From Sphingobacterium sp. GVS05A (GTDB lineage: Bacteria; Bacteroidota; Bacteroidia; Sphingobacteriales; Sphingobacteriaceae): DNA of 64,000 nt. The DNA is taken from contig NZ_JAHXYR010000004.1 in assembly GCF_019969845.1 (NCBI RefSeq), positions 434,001 through 498,000 of the forward strand. The letters are read 5' to 3'. The notes under the pieces were generated by a model. That model did no database searches. It was not told where the DNA came from and was given only the letters and a program-made list of their open reading frames with translations. The translations under genes and the position numbers were made by a program. Below are positions 17,408-26,850 of the stretch, piece by piece; the stretch's first letter is position 1; each line of letters opens with the position of its first letter.

Positions 17408-18212
17408 AGCCAAAATACTGATGAAATAAGACCAATTGGTTGGCTAGAGATTTGCTCCAATATGCGGTATCGTGCCCACCCGGAGACTCAATATAAAGAT
17501 GATCAATATTTTGTGCAGTTAACTGTTGGTGTAGCGATCGGTTCATCTCCAGCATTTGGACATCTTCGGTTCCACAATCCAAAATATAATGTTGCCCGCT
17601 ATGGACCATTTTATCCACATTGTTATAGATCCGAAAACTTGGAGGCAAATCTTTTAGTTCCCCAAGCACCCGGTTCACTTGGTAGCCTTGATATCCTTTC
17701 CCAAAGCGATTAAAGTCAATGGCACCACAGGAGCTTCCGACAATGGAAAAGACCTGGGGATAGGCAACACCGATATGTAATGCACCATATCCGCCCATAC
17801 TCCATCCGAGTAAACCTCGCGAAGTTTTATTTGCCTGTGTGGGGTAGTTGTGATCGATATAGCCAACCAGCTCCTCTGCGATAAATGTTGTGTATTGTAG
17901 CTGTGTATCAACAGGGCTATCCACATACCAGGAGTTATAATTTCCATCTGGAATAACATAAATCGTTTGGAAAGCCGCCGCCTTTTGGGATAGAGCTGGA
18001 ATATCCTGCTCGATCGTTCTTGTGGGATTGCCACTATAACCATGTAGAATATAAACGGTTCTATAGCGAACACCTTCCTGGATTTCAGGTGTTACGATGA
18101 TGGCATCAATATTTTTGTGCATCTTGGTGCTGTAGACTTGCTGATGGACGATATGCTGTGCATCTACCGAAAGGAAGAGTGCCAGGAAAAGAAGGGTGAA
18201 TACTATTTTCAT
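17394..18212 (-). CDS. Secreted alpha/beta-hydrolase esterase (esterase D-like)
   Basis: Exported serine hydrolase of 272 residues with a signal peptide (about 1-18; cleavage near VDA-Q). The fold landmarks are the oxyanion region VYILHGYSGN (about 53-62) and the nucleophile elbow GWSMGG with Ser138. The Asp (about 215) and the His near GGHDTAYW complete a likely triad. It belongs to the putative esterase family that includes S-formylglutathione hydrolase and mycolyltransferase-like enzymes; the leader peptide argues against a formaldehyde-detoxification role. It is likely co-transcribed with the EamA transporter. Confidence 0.85.
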   Translation of the reverse strand: MKIVFTLLFLALFLSVDAQHIVHQQVYSTKMHKNIDAIIVTPEIQEGVRYRTVYILHGYSGNPTRTIEQDIPALSQKAAAFQTIYVIPDGNYNSWYVDSPVDTQLQYTTFIAEELVGYIDHNYPTQANKTSRGLLGWSMGGYGALHIGVAYPQVFSIVGSSCGAIDFNRFGKGYQGYQVNRVLGELKDLPPSFRIYNNVDKMVHSGQHYILDCGTEDVQMLEMNRSLHQQLTAQNIDHLYIESPGGHDTAYWSKSLANQLVLFHQYFGYERL

Positions 18213-18286
18213 TGCTTAAGAATTTATTGTTACACTGCAAAATTCTCAAGGATATCGTTAGAAAACATGTACAAATGTTGACGGAA

Positions 18287-18859
18287 TTATTGTTTTAATT
18301 CTTTACGAATACGGCTCAACTGGGTAGGAGTGACACCAAGATAGGAGGCGATATGGTGTTGTTTGAGCCGCTTAAAGAGAGCCTGATTCTGATATAATTC
18401 AAGATAACGTTCTTTGGCTGATTCCCATTTCAAGTTGATTTCAAGAGGTTCTTTTTTTACGACCCAGTTTTTTTCCAGGTAGGCGATTTGGAAGAGCGCT
18501 AAGTCGTGATGTTGTGCTACCAATTCACGGAAAAGCCTGGCAGAATATTGAATAAGCTGTACATCTTCAAGCGCTACAATAGTAAAATTACTAGGTTTTT
18601 CTTCAATGATAGCTGCTGTGGATGCGCAAAAGCTGTTTTCTTCAAAAAATAATTTGTAAATGATATCGCCTTGGGGATCCAGTTTGTAATAGCCCAATAA
18701 GCCACTATAAACAAAATAATAATATTTTGCATAGTCGCCAGCACGCAAGATCAATTCGTTTTTCTTATAGCTTTTGGGCTGACAGATCTTTTTCAACGCT
18801 TCAATTGTTTGCTCGCTTAATGGGAAATATTTGTTCATTTCGAATAGCAGTTTTTCCAT
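18287..18859 (-). CDS. Crp/Fnr-family transcriptional regulator
   Basis: 190 residues from ATG 18859; an open frame continues 56 codons further upstream but that stretch is not family-like. The N-terminal cyclic-nucleotide-binding-type beta-roll (about 25-110; ELILRAGDYAKYYYFVYSGLLGYY) is followed by a helix-turn-helix (about 165-188; HHIASYLGVTPTQLSRIRKEL). There are no Fnr-type cysteine clusters, so it is not an oxygen sensor of the iron-sulfur kind. Such short Bacteroidota members often have unknown ligands. It lies 75 bp upstream of the esterase and transporter genes on the same strand and may control them. Confidence 0.88.
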   Translation of the reverse strand: MEKLLFEMNKYFPLSEQTIEALKKICQPKSYKKNELILRAGDYAKYYYFVYSGLLGYYKLDPQGDIIYKLFFEENSFCASTAAIIEEKPSNFTIVALEDVQLIQYSARLFRELVAQHHDLALFQIAYLEKNWVVKKEPLEINLKWESAKERYLELYQNQALFKRLKQHHIASYLGVTPTQLSRIRKELKQ

Positions 18860-19303
18860 TGTTAATTTCTTTAAATGTGATTTTTTATTGACGTGTTGAT
18901 ACCGGTATTCAATGGCTAAAGTTACTGAAATATATATTGTGAGATGTACTTGATCGTTCTGCAGGGAACAATTTGATCCATAGGAAATCCAACCTATAAA
19001 ATTTTGCATGTAGTAGCGTAAAAACACATTTTGAAATGTTGATAGATATGGCTATTTTTAAACCTTTCATACAATTGCAGTATAGCCTTATTAGCTGCTT
19101 TTTCGTCTTGATTATAGTGTTGTTTTTTTGTAGTTAACGGTCAGTTTAATAAGGTTTTATCGCTTTGTTTGGCTATTAGTGCTTGAGGTGTATTGGTTTA
19201 AAGGAAGATAGTCAAAATACCAGAAAATGGTGTATAGAAGATGGAATGCAATTAAGCTGGCTGTGGATATTATTGGATACATATCTTTTGACAGATCACT
19301 AAC
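18860..19303. other. Non-coding gap between divergent regulators
   Basis: AT-rich stretch separating the Crp/Fnr regulator (-) from the LytS kinase (+). I see no convincing gene, RNA, repeat or consensus promoter in it; it presumably holds both promoters. Confidence 0.5.
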
Positions 19304-20386
19304 ATGAAAAATTCACAGGTAATCATCGGTTACGAAAATAGTCTTTTTATAGATTTTGTTGTCGATAAAAAATATCGTTGGATTCGCCATTGTTTGTTGA
19401 TCGGAGTGATTGTTGGTATTCATTTTTTGCCAAGCAAGAAGGCGGAAGTAGATCCTACGAGTAGCCTGTGGCGTCTTTTCGAGACTTTGCTGTCCATTAC
19501 AATTTTGTTGAGTCTTTTTTACATCAATCATTATATCCTAATCCCTGCATTTGTACTGAGAAGTCGGTTTTTAGCTTATGCGGGGAGTCTTCTTGTCGCT
19601 TATACATTTATTTTTTTAGTGCTGATGTATTTGGAGCGACAGGAATTGCGGTTTATCCAAAAGCCGGATCGATCCTATCTGGATTGGGAAGATTATTTGA
19701 TCATCGTTATTTTATTGACCATATTTATAGCGGCAGTCAGTAGCATGAAGCTATTTAAGGTATGGATTGTTAACCTCATTCGATTTAAAGAATTTGAGAA
19801 TAATACACTGACGATTCAATTGGAGCAGCTCAAAAGCCAAATTAATCCCCATTTTTTGTTTAATACGCTCAATAATATCAATTTCCTGATTGATGAAAAC
19901 CCCAAATTAGCTTCCAAGGTACTGCTTAAATTAAGTGATGTGCTGAGAAATCAACTTTATCTGTCAAAGCGAGATTCGATCGAGCTAGGAAAAGAAATTG
20001 CTGTTTTGAAAAATATTCTCTTTATGGAGGACATTCGCAGGGATAAATTTGTTGTCGATTTTACTATTGACCAACAGATGGAACAACTGCATGTTCCACC
20101 ATTTCTATTTATTCCTTTTGTTGAAAATGTTGTTAAACACAGTGCACATCAGGCGATGGAAGGAGGGCAGCATGTGCAGATTGCGTTTTCAATTCAGGCT
20201 GAACGCATTTGTTTTACCTGTGTTAATCCGAAGAAAAGAAAAATGAAGGCTGCTGCATATGGTGGTCTCGGATTGAGTAATATCCAAAAACGATTAGAAA
20301 TTTTGTATCCGAATAGCTATAACTTGCAAATTGATGATTTCGATGATAGGTATAAGGTGTTTTTAAGTATTCCGATGGGAACGTAA
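19304..20386 (+). CDS. LytS/YehU-type membrane sensor histidine kinase
   Basis: 360-residue sensor kinase with four transmembrane helices (about 28-42, 60-80, 90-110 and 132-152) and a cytosolic His_kinase domain. The phospho-acceptor His183 lies in QLKSQINPHFLFNTLNN, the family signature. The ATPase region shows the N-box PFLFIPFVENVVKHSAH and the glycine-rich GGLGLSNIQKRLEILY. There is no extracytoplasmic sensory domain, so the signal is probably perceived in the membrane. It is followed 7 bp later by its LytTR response regulator. Confidence 0.94.
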   Translation: MKNSQVIIGYENSLFIDFVVDKKYRWIRHCLLIGVIVGIHFLPSKKAEVDPTSSLWRLFETLLSITILLSLFYINHYILIPAFVLRSRFLAYAGSLLVAYTFIFLVLMYLERQELRFIQKPDRSYLDWEDYLIIVILLTIFIAAVSSMKLFKVWIVNLIRFKEFENNTLTIQLEQLKSQINPHFLFNTLNNINFLIDENPKLASKVLLKLSDVLRNQLYLSKRDSIELGKEIAVLKNILFMEDIRRDKFVVDFTIDQQMEQLHVPPFLFIPFVENVVKHSAHQAMEGGQHVQIAFSIQAERICFTCVNPKKRKMKAAAYGGLGLSNIQKRLEILYPNSYNLQIDDFDDRYKVFLSIPMGT

Positions 20387-20393
20387 TAAGACT

Positions 20394-21116
20394 ATGGACA
20401 AGCTAAGTATTAAATACATTGTGATTGAAGATGAACCTTTGGCGAGGAGGGGGCTAGTAAAATTATTGAAAGGTTACGATTTTTTGGAATGCCTCGGCAT
20501 GTATGGCAATACGGAAGATGCCCGTATGGTGATGGAGGAGCAGCCCCTTGACTTGATTTTTTTGGATATCAATCTACCAGAAGAAAGCGGTTGGGATTTT
20601 GCTCAATTTATCCCTGCCCATATACAGATTATATTTACAACGGCTTATCCCAATTATGCATTGGAAAGCTATGAACTGAATGCGTTGGATTACTTGTTAA
20701 AGCCTATTGCTGAGGATCGGTTAAAGAAGGCTTTGGATAAAGCCGTCAGCCATTTTCAACAAAAGGTGCCTGAAAAAGCGGCTGTATCGCCTACTGATCA
20801 TATTTTTGTGAAGGCTGACCGTAAGCTTTTTCGCTTGGAGCTAAATGAAATTCAGTACATTGAAGCCATGAAAGATTATGTGATGATCCATACAAAAGAT
20901 AAAAAATTAATGGTGGCAATGAATATAAAAACGATATTCAATCAATTGCCCAATACAGACTTTGTGCGGATCAATAAATCCTTTGTGGTCAACCTAAATA
21001 AAGTAGAGAGTGTAGACAACCATTGGGTGACAATCGCAGGCTTTGAGATGCCTTTGGGTGCAAGTTTTAAAGATGATCTTTTGGAACGAATAAAAAAGCA
21101 AACTATCAATCGGTAA
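20394..21116 (+). CDS. LytTR-family response regulator
   Basis: 240 residues: receiver domain (about 5-120) with phospho-acceptor Asp58 in LIFLDINLPE, acidic pocket EDE (12-14) and Lys in LLKPI, and a C-terminal LytTR DNA-binding domain (about 140-235; VKADRKLFRLELNEIQYIEAMKDYVMIHT). It forms a two-component pair with the upstream kinase. The next locus, convergent on the other strand, is a TonB receptor and DUF4249 lipoprotein, an arrangement often seen with LytTR systems; regulation of that locus is inference. Confidence 0.94.
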   Translation: MDKLSIKYIVIEDEPLARRGLVKLLKGYDFLECLGMYGNTEDARMVMEEQPLDLIFLDINLPEESGWDFAQFIPAHIQIIFTTAYPNYALESYELNALDYLLKPIAEDRLKKALDKAVSHFQQKVPEKAAVSPTDHIFVKADRKLFRLELNEIQYIEAMKDYVMIHTKDKKLMVAMNIKTIFNQLPNTDFVRINKSFVVNLNKVESVDNHWVTIAGFEMPLGASFKDDLLERIKKQTINR

Positions 21117-21148
21117 AGGTGGACTGTAATAGGCTATTTGCTTAATTT

Positions 21149-21192
21149 AACAGTGAGGAGATAATGTTGTTCAGCATCATCTCCTCGCTGTT
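21149..21192. terminator. Bidirectional hairpin between convergent genes
   Basis: A 14-bp stem with one G-T pair (21149-21162 / 21179-21192), plus an inner 3-bp stem, lies between the LytTR regulator and the DUF4249 gene. Confidence 0.65.
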
Positions 21193-21205
21193 ACAATGTA
21201 TTCAA

Positions 21206-21991
21206 TTAATCGACCTGTATGCTTTTGGTCGAGAAGGTATGCGCACTAAAATAGCCGAGTGTCGCCGGGCTAATATTAGTAGGTGGATTACTTGGTGTCA
21301 CACCCGAATTGGCCGATTGCTGCATCAGGCTATACCAGTAGTTGTACACGGTTTTATCTACACAGAGCATTTCTACACGAATACGATCTCCGGGGAATAT
21401 ATCGACATCATCTGGACGCAATGTTAAATTGATATCATTCCCATTGTTGAAATCGTCGTTGACGGCATAAATATCTTTCAATTGCTTGTCGTTTAGAAAA
21501 ACGATAAATCTATACTGATTGATTTGATCGGCCGGATCCTTATAAAAGACTTTAATATTCCGTTTTTCCTTATCACCAAATTTTGGTTTTTCTACAGCAA
21601 TAGAGTCCAGTGAAACGATTTGTGGCATTTGCGAAGTTGCCTGATATTTATCTTGATCAACGCGTACTTCCATTGTGTATGTCTCCCCCGGGATTCCAGT
21701 CAATTGTTGTGCTTTGTATGTTCCGGCTTCGGTCTCCACGAATGTATATTCGTTCTGATTCTGATCCCTTATCACGATCGTTGCTCCGCTTACCGCGGGG
21801 TAATTGTTGCCGCCAGAGAAGGCTGCATTTCGGCTCAGTTTTATTTCTTGTTCCGTTGTTGTGTTATTGATGACGCCTTCAATAACTAATCGACCAACTT
21901 CATCATTGACTTGAATATCGATGACTTTCTCACAGGATGAAATGAAGGCCGTAAGGATAATGATACTGGAGATAACAATAATATGTTTCAT
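21206..21991 (-). CDS. DUF4249 lipoprotein, partner of the TonB receptor
   Basis: 261-residue lipoprotein with a lipobox at ISSC (Cys about 20) followed by the DUF4249 core (VIDIQVNDEVGRLVIEGVINN, YTMEV, VEMLCVDKTVYNYWYSL). DUF4249 proteins are encoded next to TonB-dependent receptors in Bacteroidota and are thought to be their surface partners; the substrate is unknown. The gene starts 120 bp downstream of the receptor stop. No sign of truncation. Confidence 0.88.
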   Translation of the reverse strand: MKHIIVISSIIILTAFISSCEKVIDIQVNDEVGRLVIEGVINNTTTEQEIKLSRNAAFSGGNNYPAVSGATIVIRDQNQNEYTFVETEAGTYKAQQLTGIPGETYTMEVRVDQDKYQATSQMPQIVSLDSIAVEKPKFGDKEKRNIKVFYKDPADQINQYRFIVFLNDKQLKDIYAVNDDFNNGNDINLTLRPDDVDIFPGDRIRVEMLCVDKTVYNYWYSLMQQSANSGVTPSNPPTNISPATLGYFSAHTFSTKSIQVD

Positions 21992-22111
21992 ATATAAATA
22001 TTTTATGAGCTCGCTATGCTCGGTTTGTCTCTAAAAGTCTTGGTAAATACCCATTTCATCAATGCATGTGTTTTTTTGAATAAGGGTATTTTATGTTTTT
22101 GGTAATTGGGT

Positions 22112-24442
22112 TTAGAATTTAAAATTCCAAGTAAACGAGGGGATAGGGATACCAAAAATACTTGTTTGGACAGCCTCCGTTGCGTTGGCAACGGTTTTAC
22201 TATCTCTAAATGCGATTCTGTAAGGATCCTTATGCCCATAGACATTGTAAATGCCAAATGTCCAGCTTGACTGATAACGTTTCCCCGGTTTTCCTTCAAA
22301 AGTGGCGGCAATATCCAATCGATGTGATGCGGGCATACGATAAGCATTACGCTCCGAATAGGAGAATGTGGTATTGCCCCCGACTGTATACTTTCCCGTT
22401 GGGTATGTGACAGCCCTTCCTGTTCCATAAACGAAATTACTGGAGAAAGTCCACTTTTCATTGAGTTTATAGATACCAACAACAGATACATCATGGGTAC
22501 GGTCCTGTGTTGCCGGAAAGTACTTTCCGGCGTTGATCTCATCAAATTTGCGTTCGGTTTTAGACCAGGTATAACCCACCCAGCCATTGAAACGGCCATA
22601 TTTTTTCTTCAGAAATAATTCGACACCATAGGCTCGCCCTACACCATAAACCAGTTGGGATTCAACGTCTTGGTTGACGAGCAATTGTGCGGCATCTTTA
22701 TAATCGATTTGGTTTTGTAGATTTTTGTAATAGACCTCTGCGGAGAACTCATATAGATTATCTTTAAAGTTTCTGAAATAACCCGTGGAGATCTGATCGG
22801 CAATTTCGGGCTTGATATTCTTACTACTCATTACATAGAGATCCGTCGGACTGGCGCTTGTGGAGTTTGTCAATAGGTGAATATTTTGTGTATTTCTATT
22901 GTACGAAGCTTTGATGGACTGTTGTTCATTGAGTAAATAACTAACACTAAAACGAGGCTCTAAATTGAGATAATGTTGTACTAGCTCTCCGGATTTGTAA
23001 TGTTGTGAGCCAATGGTGTTACCCGCTGCGTCATAAGTACTAAAGGTTCCTGGACCAACCAGCAACATCGAGCTTAAGCGTAAGCCATAGGTCATATTCA
23101 GTTTGTCGTTTACCTTCCAATCGTCACTGGCATAGCTCGCCATTTCGTAACCAAAGCGATGTTCGACATGTTTATCGTTGAAACTGGAACTGGCTGTTGT
23201 CGTAATATCACCCGGAGCAATATCATGTCGGGTAACGTGCAATCCAAATTTTAGCGCATGGTCAGAACTTGCATAATATTGGAAATCCTGTTTAAAATTT
23301 AGATCGGTAATCTTAGACGTTGCCTTAAAGCCATCGTTGCGGTCCAAGCCTTCGATGACATAGTTAAACTTGCTATAGACAAGTGACGTATTTGAGAATA
23401 ATTTATTGTTAAAGATATGGTTGAACCGTAGGGTTCCGGTTGCATTTCCCCAGTTGGTGCCGAAAATATCCTGGAGCCCCAATACATCTTTACCAAAATA
23501 TCCGGATAGATAGATCGCATTTTTATCGTTAAATCTATAGTTAACCTTCGCATTGATGTCATAAAAGTAAAGCGTACTTTTATTAATTGTTGTATCCGAG
23601 GAGGCTTTCATAAAAAGATCCATATAGGTACGACGGGCAGATAACATAAATGAGCCTTTGTCTTTAACCAGCGGCCCCTCTACTTTAATGCGGGAAGCAA
23701 TTAATCCAATACCACCCTGAACAGTGGTTTTCTTATTATTACCTTCATTCATTTTTACATCGAGCACCGATGAGAGCCGTCCTCCATATTCAGCAGGCAT
23801 ACCACCTTTATAGATACTGACATCTTTGATGGCATCTGAATTGAACGTAGAAAAGAAACCGAGTAGGTGAGTGGCATTATAGACGGTGGCTTCATCCAGT
23901 AAAATTAAATTTTGATCGGCACCACCACCACGGACATAGAAACCTGTATTTCCTTCGCCGGAGGTTTTAATGCCCGGCATTAATGTGATGCTTTTTAAAA
24001 TATCGCGTTCTCCCAAAACTACCGGAAGCTGATTGATCTGGTTCATATTGAGTTTTTCAACCCCCATTTGTGGCGAGGAAACATTTTTATTATTACGTCT
24101 GTTGGATGAGATGACTACCTCATCCAGTAAGGTCTGTGATCGCAGAGTGAGATTAAGGGCTTGATCGCTGTTTAATTCTATCGTGTCAATACGGGTATTG
24201 TATCCTACATAGGAGGTAGATAGTAGATACCTTCCTTCGGGGGCAGCTATGGAATAGAAACCATAAGAATTACTGGAACTTCCAGATTGGGGAAGTTCGC
24301 GTAGTTTGAGCGAAGCACCAATAAGTGTTTCTCCTGTTGATACGTCGGTGATTGTTCCGGATAATGTATAACGCTTTTGTGCAAGGGCAGCGCTGCTGCC
24401 AAGTGAAATAGAAAGTAATAAAAAGGGTAAAGATCTGAGCAT
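22112..24442 (-). CDS. TonB-dependent receptor with carboxypeptidase-D-like N-domain
   Basis: Outer-membrane importer of 776 residues. Order: signal peptide (about 1-21), CarboxypepD_reg-like domain (about 24-110; LSGTITDVSTGETLIGASLKL), plug (about 125-230; LPVVLGERDILKSITLMPGIKTSGEGNTGFYVRGGGADQNLILLDEATVYN) and barrel ending in aromatic F (FTWNFKF). The plug has the form typical of receptors paired with DUF4249. There is no STN domain, so it should not signal through FecR. The receptor and DUF4249 genes form an operon on the minus strand. Confidence 0.94.
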   Translation of the reverse strand: MLRSLPFLLLSISLGSSAALAQKRYTLSGTITDVSTGETLIGASLKLRELPQSGSSSNSYGFYSIAAPEGRYLLSTSYVGYNTRIDTIELNSDQALNLTLRSQTLLDEVVISSNRRNNKNVSSPQMGVEKLNMNQINQLPVVLGERDILKSITLMPGIKTSGEGNTGFYVRGGGADQNLILLDEATVYNATHLLGFFSTFNSDAIKDVSIYKGGMPAEYGGRLSSVLDVKMNEGNNKKTTVQGGIGLIASRIKVEGPLVKDKGSFMLSARRTYMDLFMKASSDTTINKSTLYFYDINAKVNYRFNDKNAIYLSGYFGKDVLGLQDIFGTNWGNATGTLRFNHIFNNKLFSNTSLVYSKFNYVIEGLDRNDGFKATSKITDLNFKQDFQYYASSDHALKFGLHVTRHDIAPGDITTTASSSFNDKHVEHRFGYEMASYASDDWKVNDKLNMTYGLRLSSMLLVGPGTFSTYDAAGNTIGSQHYKSGELVQHYLNLEPRFSVSYLLNEQQSIKASYNRNTQNIHLLTNSTSASPTDLYVMSSKNIKPEIADQISTGYFRNFKDNLYEFSAEVYYKNLQNQIDYKDAAQLLVNQDVESQLVYGVGRAYGVELFLKKKYGRFNGWVGYTWSKTERKFDEINAGKYFPATQDRTHDVSVVGIYKLNEKWTFSSNFVYGTGRAVTYPTGKYTVGGNTTFSYSERNAYRMPASHRLDIAATFEGKPGKRYQSSWTFGIYNVYGHKDPYRIAFRDSKTVANATEAVQTSIFGIPIPSFTWNFKF

Positions 24443-24600
24443 ATTGTGAATTTTTCACGAAAATAGGGGTTAGTGAGCCGTGAAAAATTTCTTTTATAGC
24501 AACATGGTTAGATATTATAGCAACCTATTGTTTTGGCGACTTTTTAATGAATTGAAATTCGAAGGGGCATCCAACTTTTTTAGTATATGAATTTATGTCT

Positions 24601-25389
24601 TTATTCTATTTGAGCTGAGTATAGTACATACTCGGTTCCGTTGAGCCCTACGTATATGTATTTATTAAGATCCCCACGAAATGCGACAAACAAGGGGTAC
24701 TGATGTACACGTAAGGGATTATTGTAGTATTCTTCAATAGAGGCATATTGTGCTTTGATCATGATTTCACCTGTCTCTTTATTTTTTATTCCCTGGAGTA
24801 GCGTTTGTTCATCGGAAAAGTAGGTATATGGCATTTCTGTGAATTTAGGATAATAAATCAATCGGATTCCTTCGTCGATAAATGTTTTATTTTTTTCTTT
24901 AAAGTCAGCCATGGATCGATCGTCAGGGAATGCAATTTGACCCGTTTGAACGTTCTTTATTTGTTGGAATAGGGTCGTTTCGTCCACTTTATTTATCGTA
25001 TGTGATGTGGAATTTTTAAAGAGCTGAATGAGTGTTTCTCCAGTTTTAAAATCTGCTGCATCATACTTATAAACCGGATCACCATTTTTGTCGATGCGAT
25101 AACGCTCACCATGGCGTTGAACCCAAGCATATTCAGCTGATCCATACTTGACAATTTCGGGTTTGTTGACATGGAAAATCTGGAAATTAAAATCTTCTTC
25201 AAATAGTTCAGCCTTTTCATATACCGGCGACAATTTTATGTCAAGAACACTATCGCAATAACCATATAGACTATCGTTCACCAACACCGGGATTAATTCG
25301 GGGTAGGACAAGCTTTTGGTTATGGGGCTCGTCTGCGCATAAGTAAAGGTACTTAGCAATGAAAAAAGGAATATGAAAATGGATCGCAT
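24601..25389 (-). CDS. Exported protein of unknown function, WG-repeat-like
   Basis: 262 residues with a clear signal peptide (about 1-18, ending TYAQ). The mature part has short beta-hairpin-like blocks such as DSLYGYCDSVLDIKLSPVYEKAELFEEDF that recall WG (KWG leptospira-type) repeats, but no full repeat is clear. No catalytic motif was recognised. It stands alone, with the phased repeats 111 bp upstream of its start. Confidence 0.7.
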   Translation of the reverse strand: MRSIFIFLFSLLSTFTYAQTSPITKSLSYPELIPVLVNDSLYGYCDSVLDIKLSPVYEKAELFEEDFNFQIFHVNKPEIVKYGSAEYAWVQRHGERYRIDKNGDPVYKYDAADFKTGETLIQLFKNSTSHTINKVDETTLFQQIKNVQTGQIAFPDDRSMADFKEKNKTFIDEGIRLIYYPKFTEMPYTYFSDEQTLLQGIKNKETGEIMIKAQYASIEEYYNNPLRVHQYPLFVAFRGDLNKYIYVGLNGTEYVLYSAQIE

Positions 25390-25499
25390 TTGGTTGTGTT
25401 TTTTCTAATATATCAAAAATACAGCAATATTGATTGATTTAATATCCATGAAATCAGGGGTTTTCTAGCCGGCAGTGAAGCACAGGAAAAGCACACTTA

Positions 25500-25550
25500 A
25501 AGTATACATTAAGTATTGATCAAGTATTGACTAAGTATTACTTTAGTATT
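25500..25550. repeat. Five 11-bp-phased AAGTATT direct repeats
   Basis: Copies start at 25500, 25511, 25522, 25533 and 25544, exactly 11 bp apart. The core is AAGTATT (first copy AAGTATA, last TAGTATT), separated by variable 4-bp spacers. One helical turn of spacing places every copy on the same DNA face. The array lies in a 463-bp gap between divergent genes; the rest of the gap shows no gene. Confidence 0.85.
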
Positions 25551-25852
25551 TCATACATTGTACGGTGGACATGCATCTATTGTGCTTAATACCTAAGAAA
25601 TATATCCTGTTGATGTCTTTGATAAAAAATGTGTCGTTAAAAGAATAATTATTTTGCAGATCGGAAGGGGAAACACGTTTCCAAAATGAGGAGGTAATCT
25701 ATATGCGCTTAGTATTGAGGTTTTTATTTAATGATCAACTTCAGGTTTTATAGTTGTTAAGTTGCTGGTAATTATTTGGTTAAGTGGTGTTAAATAAACT
25801 GTAATATATAAGAGGAACATGTATTTTTAAGCTAAGCAAAAATAAACACAAT

Positions 25853-26704
25853 ATGAAAGGTACTTCCGCTTACTTAATTATTTCGTTTTTTTTGGTATTG
25901 ATTGGTTGTCAGTCCCCAAAGGCTGACTCCGCCGAGAAAAGATCGTTTATAGATTCCTTTAAGATGACCTCTGTTAATGTCAAAGATGATTTCAATATCA
26001 AGGTTAGCTTGCCTGAGGAATACGATACCTCGGGAAATATTTATCCTGTCATATTTCTTTTGGATGCAAATCTGTACTTTGATACATTTGCCCAAGCGCT
26101 CCGGGATTATGCAAATGTAGGCTTAGCTCCCCAGACCATACTTGTCGGGATCGGCTATAAAGATATTCCTGCAATGGATTCATTGCGGCAGCGTGACTAC
26201 ACCTATCCAACAGCGAAAGTGGAATATGAAATGAGTACAAGTGGCGGTGCTGATCAATTTTTGAGTTTTATTGAGAAGGAACTTTATGGACGGATATCCA
26301 AATCTTATCGAATAGATAGTACAAATGTCGTACTCTACGGACATTCACTTGGGGGGTATTTTACTTTATATTCGTTTTTAAAAGGATCAAGCGCTTCGGT
26401 TAGTAAGATAAATAAATTTATTGCTGCCAGTCCCTCTCTTCATTATAACGATTACTACTTACTCTCCCTAACCAGACAGTACAAAAAAAACTCTTCGAAT
26501 CCCGCAAAAGTTTACATCACTTATGGCGGGCTTGAAAACACTGATGACGCAACTGGTTTGAGGCTCGAGGAGATTGCCGATACGCTTTACAAAAATATAG
26601 GACGAGAAAATCTGATTTTTGATATCTATTCTAATCTCGGCCATATGGACACCCAGTTCCCTACATTTTTTAAAGGTTTAAATCTGTTTAACAAGAACAA
26701 TTGA
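25853..26704 (+). CDS. Esterase-family alpha/beta-hydrolase lipoprotein
   Basis: 283-residue serine hydrolase anchored by a lipobox (LIGC, Cys19). The nucleophile elbow GHSLGG places the catalytic Ser at 165, and GHMD near 263 supplies the likely His. The domain resembles the putative esterase family (IroE/Fes- and esterase D-like), with YPVIFLLDANLYFD as the first beta-strand block. Family members hydrolyse siderophore or small esters; the substrate here is unknown. It stands alone and may be driven from the region holding the phased repeats. Confidence 0.84.
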   Translation: MKGTSAYLIISFFLVLIGCQSPKADSAEKRSFIDSFKMTSVNVKDDFNIKVSLPEEYDTSGNIYPVIFLLDANLYFDTFAQALRDYANVGLAPQTILVGIGYKDIPAMDSLRQRDYTYPTAKVEYEMSTSGGADQFLSFIEKELYGRISKSYRIDSTNVVLYGHSLGGYFTLYSFLKGSSASVSKINKFIAASPSLHYNDYYLLSLTRQYKKNSSNPAKVYITYGGLENTDDATGLRLEEIADTLYKNIGRENLIFDIYSNLGHMDTQFPTFFKGLNLFNKNN

Positions 26705-26850
26705 TCTCTGATACTATTAGGCGAAAAAACAATCTTTCGAATAGCGTTTTCCTTTCGCAAGTTTTAAGGAACTGCGCTTAAACTGTTTATAATAGACGCA
26801 TAAAAATTGAAATCGCTGATCGGCAATAATTTATATGTTATGATGAAATT

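Noticed and set aside
18860..19027. Upstream extension of the Crp/Fnr regulator by 56 codons
   Set aside because: The extension has no similarity to the family's N-terminus; ATG 18859 gives a normal-sized protein.
22003..22599. 198-codon minus-strand frame at the receptor 3' end
   Set aside because: It is an out-of-frame shadow of the TonB receptor barrel, which is intact and ends in the expected terminal phenylalanine.
25500..25550. CRISPR array at the short direct repeats
   Set aside because: The units are 7 bp with 4-bp spacers, far too short, and no cas genes are present.
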